In this document: positions 6,305-10,004 of the stretch, piece by piece
Position numbering within the stretch: position 1 is the first letter of the stretch
Layout of the letters: every line of letters starts with the position of its first letter
DNA from: DTYU01 sp040757355
GTDB taxonomy: Bacteria > Bacillota > Desulfotomaculia > Desulfotomaculales > Ammonificaceae
Reading direction: 5' to 3'
Length of the DNA: 10,004 nt
Assembly (NCBI GenBank): GCA_040757355.1
Contig: JBFLWY010000067.1
Span: forward strand, 1-10,004
Program-made: the position numbers and the translations under genes
Notes under the pieces: model-generated
Told to the model about the DNA's origin: nothing
Seen by the model: the letters and a program-made list of their open reading frames with translations, nothing else
Database searches by the model: none

Positions 6305-7084
6305 TTATTCGGCCGGATTCACCGTGGCGACGACCCACTCGCCGGCGGCGGCGAAGCCGATTTCTTTATAGAACCTTGCCAGCAGCGGATCTTCTTTTTC
6401 GTAAAAAAGATAAACTTCTTTCTGCCTTTCCACCAGGTCATGGCAGAGGTTCAGCGCGCAGTCGCGGGCGAAGCCCCGCCTGCGGTAAGGTTCATCCGTG
6501 AAAACGGCGCCGATCATCGCCATCTCGGGGGTTTCGGTCGTGGTTAGGGCGCAAGAGACGACTTTGCCGTCTTCTTTAACGAGGTAGACGGTACCAGAGC
6601 TTAGAATGGCGGGCAGCCGTGTTTCGTAGTTAGCGAGAATATCGCTCTTGGCGTAAAGACGCATCAGGGCGGGCAGGTCTGCCGCCGACGCCTTCACGCT
6701 GCGGAAAGTCTGGGGGCGGGGGAGGCGTTCCGAGTTGAGCCTGCAGAACGAGTAAAACTTTTGCTTGCGTGCGGGTCCGCTGACGACACCGAGCAGTTTA
6801 AGAGTGAAATCGCTCCTGCCGAGGATGTGGGTGCTTTCCACCGGAGGCATCCGGCCGGCGAGGGCGTCGATCAGGATAGGGTCCGCGGCCGAGACGCAGC
6901 AGTGGGTCGGGGAGATGAGGAGCGCCAGGGCGATGGCGCCGTTTTTTTCCGCCACAAGTATAGTAGCGTCCGAATCCGGCCGGGCGATTTCGTCCAGGTA
7001 ATTGAAGAAATAAAGGTTGTTGGCGTAGTCCCGTTTGAGGAAAGCCGCAAGTTCTTCGGGTTTTCTGGTTTTAACGAGTTCCAT
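6305..7084 (-). CDS. GNAT-family N-acetyltransferase
   Basis: This is a 259-residue protein predicted to move an acetyl group from acetyl-CoA to an amine; the acceptor is unknown. The start is ATG at 7084-7082 on the minus strand, with AAGGAG (complement of 7091-7096) 6 bases upstream. The N-terminal half (1-125, beginning ELVKTRKPEELAAFLKRDY and containing NNLYFFNYL) is a diverged GNAT-like or family-specific domain. The C-terminal half is a good GNAT domain: FRSVKASAADLPALMRLY (127-144), GTVYLVKEDGKVVSCAL (164-180), then motif A, MIGAVFTDEPYRRRGFARD (190-208), with the R-R-x-G-F/Y-A acetyl-CoA loop. It ends with LFYEKEDPLLARFYKEIGF (226-244), the usual last helix and strand. It is transcribed alone, convergent with the oxidoreductase. 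Confidence 0.85.
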   Translation of the reverse strand: MELVKTRKPEELAAFLKRDYANNLYFFNYLDEIARPDSDATILVAEKNGAIALALLISPTHCCVSAADPILIDALAGRMPPVESTHILGRSDFTLKLLGVVSGPARKQKFYSFCRLNSERLPRPQTFRSVKASAADLPALMRLYAKSDILANYETRLPAILSSGTVYLVKEDGKVVSCALTTTETPEMAMIGAVFTDEPYRRRGFARDCALNLCHDLVERQKEVYLFYEKEDPLLARFYKEIGFAAAGEWVVATVNPAE

Positions 7085-7436
7085 AACGGTCTCCTTCTAA
7101 CGCCGGTGGGTGGCCAATATGGCGGGGGGTGCTTATCATTTTGGACACCGTAGCGGGGAGTGGAGGCCGGCTCGGCCATTGCCTAAATGGTCGCTTCGGT
7201 GTCAAAACCGACGGTCTCGCTGGTGCTTGGCGGCGGACACAGCATCGGCGTGCCAATGCTACCCAAGTCGCAGCAATGCCCCGAAACACGCGCGGGAACT
7301 GGATTTGGGAGTACCTTAAAAATTCTCCGGAGCGCGTAAAAAATCCTTCAAAATAAAGGAAATAAGGGAGACAAAAACGAATTGGGTTTGTACGAAAAAA
7401 CTGAAGACAGCGGTGAGTTAGGGGAGGTGTAATTCA
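7085..7436. other. 352-base gap between divergent genes
   Basis: This is the shared 5' region of the GNAT gene (minus) and the DJ-1-like lipoprotein gene (plus), so promoters for both should lie here. The last 130 bases are rich in A (about 7315-7400) and are the likeliest promoter zone for the lipoprotein gene, but no -35/-10 pair with good spacing stands out. A 20-base near-palindrome (7241-7260, AGCATCGGCG and TGCCAATGCT, 8 of 10 positions matching) lies in the middle. The possible LacI-type fragment is listed separately. No tRNA or clear terminator is seen. Confidence 0.4.
7187..7356 (+). pseudogene. possible decayed LacI-type helix-turn-helix fragment
   Basis: From ATG 7187 one frame reads MVAS then VSKPTVSLVLGGG (from 7199), which matches the turn and recognition helix of LacI-family DNA-binding domains (V-S-x-x-T-V-S-x-V-L-N-G). 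Further on, in another frame (stop after 7353), RNTRGNWIWEYLKNS and VKNPSK resemble the T-R-x-x-V-x-x-x-L-x-x-S-G-Y-x-x-N-P hinge-proximal part of the same domain. The two pieces are in order and need one frameshift. Nothing like the ligand-binding domain follows. This is a pattern match by eye on short segments and may be chance. Confidence 0.25.
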
Positions 7437-8120
7437 ATGTGGCGGAAAGCAGTGTTGTTCGTCCTGGCGGCGCTCTTCACCACAATTGTGGCGGGCGGGT
7501 GTGGCAGACCCGAAACCGCCCGGCCACCGGAGCAGGCAGAACCCCCGGCCGCGGCAAAGACTGAGAAGCTGCGCCCCGCCGGGGAGTTGGCCGGGAAGAA
7601 GGTCCTGCTCGTGGTTGCCCCCAGGGACTTCCGGGACGAGGAATTCTCCGTGCCCAGGCGCGTCTTCGAGGAACAGGGCGCGCAGATCACCGTGGCCAGC
7701 AGCGTGAAAGGAACGGCCACGGGCATGCTCGGCGGCGCCGTTGAGGCCGATGTGGTCTTCTCCGAGGTACGCCCCGCGGACTTCAGCGCTGTGGTGCTCG
7801 CGGGCGGCACAGGTTCGAAGGAGTACCTGTGGGACGACAAAGAGCTCCGGAGGGTAGTGCAGGGAACGTACCAGGAGGGGAAGGTTGTGTCGGCGATCTG
7901 CCTCTCCCCGGTGGTGCTGGCCCGCGCGGGATGTCTTAAAGGAAAAGAAGCGACCGTCTGGCCCGACCCCGCGGCGGTGCGGGAACTCAAAACTGCCGGA
8001 GCCAAGTACGTCGACCGGAGCGTGGTCGTCTCCGGGAGCGTGGCGACAGCCAGGGACCCCCAGAGCGCGGAAGCCTTCGCCCAAGCCGTGGCGGGGTTGC
8101 TTGAGCGGCAGGCAAAGTAA
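7437..8120 (+). CDS. DJ-1/PfpI-family lipoprotein
   Basis: This is a 227-residue protein, probably lipid-anchored on the outer face of the membrane. ATG 7437 has GGGGAGGTG (7421-7429) 7 bases upstream. Residues 1-22 form a lipoprotein signal (MWRKAVLFVLAALFTTIV, then AGGC with C22 as the lipidated cysteine; A at -3 is less usual than L). A Pro/Ala/Glu-rich linker (24-45) leads to the DJ-1/PfpI domain (53-227): KKVLLVVAPRDFRDEEF supplies the first strand and conserved glutamate, DFSAVVLAGGTGSKEYLW the core, KVVSAICLSP the nucleophile elbow with C155, and ARDPQSAEAFAQAVAGLL the family's closing helix. In proteases and glyoxalases of this family the cysteine is usually followed by His; here it is Leu (ICLSP), so catalysis may differ or be lost. 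The role is unknown; stress defence is only a family association. Confidence 0.85.
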   Translation: MWRKAVLFVLAALFTTIVAGGCGRPETARPPEQAEPPAAAKTEKLRPAGELAGKKVLLVVAPRDFRDEEFSVPRRVFEEQGAQITVASSVKGTATGMLGGAVEADVVFSEVRPADFSAVVLAGGTGSKEYLWDDKELRRVVQGTYQEGKVVSAICLSPVVLARAGCLKGKEATVWPDPAAVRELKTAGAKYVDRSVVVSGSVATARDPQSAEAFAQAVAGLLERQAK

Positions 8121-8213
8121 GGTAGTTCCGTAGTGTCGGTGGCGAGTACCGGACTGAAAGCAGTGCTTCGTCGCAATTCCTCCCCACCGAGTTGAAGAAA
8201 GGGGCGTGAAGCG

Positions 8214-8525
8214 GTGGAGCAGGGCAAACCCAGGATCAAGGAGGTCCTGGCCGAGTTCCTGAAAGAGCAGCGGCGGCGCCTGCGGCCCTCCACCTTGCGG
8301 AGGTACGAAGAGGTTGTTGAGCTTTTTGAAGGGTGCTTGAACAACTACGGGTATCAGTTTCTGGACGAAGGCGAATCTGCCCTCTACGAAAAGCTTTCCC
8401 GGGAGACCCCGGCGCTAATCTTTCTCGCGCCGGAGGAGTTCATCCGCCCCCCTTGCCGGATTCGCCGCACCAGATCCTGTGCCAGTTCCAGCTCACTGCA
8501 ACCCGTTCTAACCGGCTCACCGTAG
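8214..8525 (+). pseudogene. truncated integrase-type N-terminal (SAM-like) domain protein
   Basis: GTG 8214 follows GAAAGGGG (8197-8204) by 9 bases. Residues 1-75 look like a phage-integrase SAM-like or related helical domain: IKEVLAEFLKEQRRRLRPST, then LRRYEEVVELFEGCLNNYGY and ALYEKLSRETPALIFLAPEEF. Proteins I associate with thermophilic Firmicutes and archaea share this start but go on for at least another 60-100 residues. Here, from about residue 78 (base 8447), the sequence becomes low-complexity Arg/Ser-rich (RPPCRIRRTRSCASSSS) and ends at a stop, so it looks cut off. The ORF begins 93 bases after the lipoprotein gene and in the same direction. The function is inferred only from the N-terminal pattern. 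Confidence 0.5.
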
Positions 8526-8728
8526 CGCCCCCGTTCTCGAATCCCGGACGCCTCCTGTTTTCACAGCGGGTAGACCGTCCCCGCCCAGCTTATCCGCCAG
8601 CCGCGCTGCGTTTTCACTAGCCCAAGCGTAATCAGCCACCCCTGTCGGCGCGAAGGTATGATTTTTTATTATAGGCGTTATAACAGGATATTGGGTGATC
8701 CCTGTCGAAGAACACAATCAGCGAAAAA
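8526..8728. other. stretch without a convincing gene; possible minus-strand remnant
   Basis: Together with the leader that follows, this makes a 308-base interval between the truncated integrase-like gene and the DUF1858 gene. On the minus strand an open frame (8717-8517) contains TFAPTGVADYAWASENAARL then ADKLGGDGLPAVKTG, which reads like protein but has no ribosome binding site and matches nothing I know; it may be a decayed gene. At 8664-8687 there is a T-rich run and a short TTATA/TATAA stem. I see no tRNA and no clear terminator. Confidence 0.3.
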
Positions 8729-8802
8729 GGGGCGGTGCTTCCTGCAGACCTGCATGCCTGTAGGGTATGTAGAGAGCCGGAGGTGGGTCTGGCCACCGCC
8801 CC
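8729..8802 (+). promoter_or_regulatory. nested inverted-repeat leader, possible structured RNA upstream of the DUF1858 gene
   Basis: Three nested stems fit in 74 bases. The outer stem is GGGGCGGTG (8729-8737) with CACCGCCCC (8794-8802), a perfect 9 bp. The middle stem is CAGACC (8745-8750) with GGTCTG (8786-8791), a perfect 6 bp. The inner hairpin is CATGCC (8753-8758) with GGTATG (8764-8769), six pairs with one wobble and a 5-base loop. The left arm also carries three consecutive 8-base units starting CCTGYA (8741-8764). It ends 18 bases before the ribosome binding site GGAGGTGG (8820-8827), a position suited to a cis-acting leader or an attenuator-like element. It matches no riboswitch class I can name, and there is no U-run after the outer stem. 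Confidence 0.4.
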
Positions 8803-8833
8803 CGTAGTTTTGTCCCCGTGGAGGTGGAATCGG

Positions 8834-9064
8834 GTGGTCACCAAAGAGATGAAGGTGCTGGAGGTAATGGAGCGATACCCCGCGACGCGGCCGGTCTTCG
8901 ATGCTTACGGACTGCGGTACAGGGTGTGCATCCCCTGCAGCTCCCTCTTCGACACCCTGGAGGAACTGGCGAGGGCCAGGGGGATGTCGCTTGAAGAGCT
9001 CCTGGCCGACCTGAACAAGGCCGTCGCCTCCGGCCCCAACACCTGCCCGCGGTGCAGGGAGTAG
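8834..9064 (+). CDS. DUF1858 domain protein with a C-terminal CxxC
   Basis: This is a 76-residue cytoplasmic protein. GTG 8834 has GGAGGTGG (8820-8827) 6 bases upstream; the longer open frame from 8735 lacks such a site and would read through the inverted-repeat leader. The DUF1858 pattern is clear: KEMKVLEVMERYPATRPVF, then DAYGL, and LEELARARGMSLEELLADLN. In this family the loop after Y-G-L usually reads G-C-x-x-C; here it is YRVCIPCSS, keeping a C-x-x-C pair with different neighbours. The tail PNTCPRCRE adds a second C-x-x-C, so four cysteines could bind a metal or do redox chemistry. DUF1858 units accompany ScdA-like iron-sulfur repair proteins and other anaerobe redox proteins, but a role here is inference. 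The next gene follows after 40 bases. Confidence 0.8.
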   Translation: MVTKEMKVLEVMERYPATRPVFDAYGLRYRVCIPCSSLFDTLEELARARGMSLEELLADLNKAVASGPNTCPRCRE

Positions 9065-9104
9065 CGCGTTGGACATCGGGAGCGCCGAAAGGGAGGCGCA
9101 AGTT

Positions 9105-9572
9105 GTGGAAGAAAGTAACCTGAAGGCGATCCTCGTCGGCACCGTCACGTGCGAGGATCTGGCAGCGGCCTACGCGACGGTGCACAGTCACGGCCTGGCT
9201 GTCTTCGGCACGACGACCACCAAGACACTGCGGAGGTTGCAGGACATCCTCTCCGGCGGCGGGGAGGCCCGCTTCTACTTCTGCGCGCCCACCTGCGCCC
9301 TGCCGCACGTGGCGATAGCCGCAGGATGGGTGGCGGGCGTCTGGACGGAGGCGCCGGAGGACGCAGGCCTGGCGGCGGTGAAGGAGGGGTTCCAAACAGC
9401 CTTCGGGTGCTCCTGGGACGACGTGGTGGTAGGCAAAGAACGGGAGGCACTCTTCCGCTTCTGGGTGGGCTACGTGGGCGTGAAGGAACTTAAGCCGCAC
9501 CCGGAGATCACCGTGGCCCGGATCAGGGAAGGGAACCCGGGGGCTCCGGTGCTGGAGGCGCTGCTAGGGTGA
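9105..9572 (+). CDS. unrecognised protein with FCAPTC cysteine motif
   Basis: This is a 155-residue protein that I cannot assign. GTG 9105 is preferred, with GGGAGG (9091-9096) 8 bases upstream; a TTG at 9069 would add 12 residues but has no site. The layout looks alpha/beta: strand KAILVGTVTCEDL (7-19), helix, strand HGLAVFGTTTTKTLRRLQDIL (29-49), strand ARFYFCAPTC (55-64), then ALPHVAIAAGWVAGVWTEAP and a second half with FQTAFGCSWDDVVVGKEREALFRFW. Cysteines at 16, 60, 64 and 102 (C60-x-x-x-C64) could be redox-active or metal-binding. There is no signal peptide. It is 40 bases after the DUF1858 gene and probably cotranscribed, which hints at a related job. Confidence 0.6.
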   Translation: MEESNLKAILVGTVTCEDLAAAYATVHSHGLAVFGTTTTKTLRRLQDILSGGGEARFYFCAPTCALPHVAIAAGWVAGVWTEAPEDAGLAAVKEGFQTAFGCSWDDVVVGKEREALFRFWVGYVGVKELKPHPEITVARIREGNPGAPVLEALLG

Positions 9573-9581
9573 GGGAGTTTT

Positions 9582-9653
9582 ATGAAACTCGACATAGTAC
9601 AGCTTATCAACGACCGAAAACAAGAGGCTATACTCCGGTACTTAGCTAGCTAG
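9582..9653 (+). CDS. 23-codon ORF, possibly the start of an interrupted gene
   Basis: ATG 9582 lies 10 bases after the stop of the preceding gene, with GGGAG (9573-9577) just before it, a coupled arrangement. It encodes MKLDIVQLINDRKQEAILRY then LAS and a stop. The N-terminal part reads like an ordinary protein start, and the stop falls within the GCTA repeat of the palindrome at 9641-9658, so a longer gene may have been broken there. It could also be a real leader peptide or chance. No family is recognised. Confidence 0.3.
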   Translation: MKLDIVQLINDRKQEAILRYLAS

Positions 9654-9658
9654 CTAAG
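9641..9658. repeat. 18-bp perfect palindrome built from GCTA repeats
   Basis: CTTAGCTAGCTAGCTAAG equals its own reverse complement over all 18 bases, and the match stops at the next base on each side. It contains three tandem GCTA units. It lies between the coupled small ORF and the truncated recombinase on the opposite strand, where two sequences of different origin seem to meet. It could be a protein-binding site, a short hairpin at a junction, or a remnant of a mobile-element end. Confidence 0.6.
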
Positions 9659-9704
9659 AAGATTCAACCGTCATGTCAAAGAAGAGTGCCGGACTTGGCT
9701 ACAG

Positions 9705-10004
9705 CTACGACGACTGGCGCGGGGCGGGTTCCTTCGGCGGTCTTATCTTCCGCATCGGGTCACCGGGTATGTACTCCTGCTCCGTCAGATAGCGGAAGAA
9801 GGAGCGGAAACAGTGGATCTTCCGCCGCAGGGAGGCAGCGGCGAGCTTCCGCTCCTCCTGCAGCCAGATGAAGTAGCGCCGCAGCACCGGCGTCGTAAGG
9901 TTGGCGAGTTCCGGCGCGGTCCGCTCCCGGAAGAGGAAATCCTCGAGCGGCTTGAGGTCCGAGCAGTAGGCGGCCAGGGTTTCGGGGGAGGCGTCCTTTT
10001 CCGC
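9705..10004 (-). pseudogene. tyrosine recombinase (XerC/D-like), core-binding domain only
   Basis: The gene is read on the minus strand from beyond the right edge of the window; 99 residues are visible. The frame AEKDASPETLAAYCSDLKPL, then LANLTTPVLRRYFIWLQEE, KLAAASLRRKIHCFRSFFRY, and YIPGDPMRKIRPPKEP is a typical SAM-like core-binding domain of XerC/XerD and phage integrases. After RPPKEP a full protein would continue into the catalytic domain with its R-K-H-R-H-Y residues. Here it reads APRQSS and stops at 9705-9707, and no other frame continues the homology. It therefore lacks the tyrosine and cannot recombine DNA. It is not recognisable as an integron integrase IntI, since the part carrying IntI's extra region is absent. 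Confidence 0.75.

Noticed and set aside
6279..6307. TAAGCG/CGCTTA inverted repeat between the convergent genes as a two-way terminator
   Set aside because: The stem is 6 bp with a 17-base loop and no T-run on either side.
7418..8344. 308-codon minus-strand ORF over the DJ-1 lipoprotein
   Set aside because: It is Ser/Thr/Arg-rich shadow sequence with no ribosome binding site; the plus frame has a lipoprotein signal and family motifs.
8629..8669. AATCA...TGATT followed by a T-run as a terminator for the truncated integrase-like gene
   Set aside because: The inner part does not pair well and the stem would have a large bulge; not better than chance.
9674..9793. Plus-strand frame starting MSKKSAGLGYSYDDW
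   Set aside because: It runs antisense over the clearly recognisable recombinase domain, has no good ribosome binding site and ends after 39 residues.

Overview
The window is high-GC bacterial DNA (about 65% in sampled lines of the flanking genes). The genes suggest a Gram-positive, probably clostridial and possibly thermophilic, Firmicute. The grounds are strong GGAGG-type ribosome binding sites with GTG and TTG starts, a secreted YcdB/YcdC-repeat protein with a C-terminal S-layer-homology anchor, an integrase-type N-terminal fragment, and a DUF1858 protein of a kind common in anaerobes. The taxon is inference only.

Left (1-3600): the 3' part of an ABC-2-type permease; a 723-residue secreted envelope protein with repeated PepSY-like units and SLH domains; then, 16 bases on, a class I SAM methyltransferase that loses family resemblance near base 3600.

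Centre (about 3600-5500): a block of lower GC (45-53% in sampled lines) that I read as a fragment of an integron gene-cassette array. Two attC-like sites are visible (3771-3861 and 5218-5274). They bracket an apparently complete two-gene cassette (3856-5268) holding a conserved uncharacterised protein and a TrmO-type tRNA methyltransferase. The first bases of this cassette (with the preceding G, GTTGGGC) are the exact reverse complement of the R'' box of its own attC (GCCCAAC), as expected for a genuine cassette. Left of it is the tail of a decapitated cassette; right of it is the head of another that lost its tail. No integrase gene is visible, so within the window it resembles a cluster of attC sites lacking an integrase.

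Right (5497-10004): the C-terminal end of an unknown reading frame, an NAD(P)-binding oxidoreductase, a convergent GNAT acetyltransferase, a 352-base gap that may hold a decayed LacI-type helix-turn-helix, a DJ-1/PfpI-like lipoprotein, a truncated integrase-type N-terminal domain, and about 300 bases without a convincing gene that end in a nested inverted-repeat leader. The leader precedes a small DUF1858 protein and an unrecognised cysteine-containing protein. After an 18-bp perfect palindrome, a tyrosine recombinase on the minus strand keeps its core-binding domain but ends before the catalytic domain. Several genes here are cut off, so this looks like an accessory region shaped by repeated insertion and deletion.
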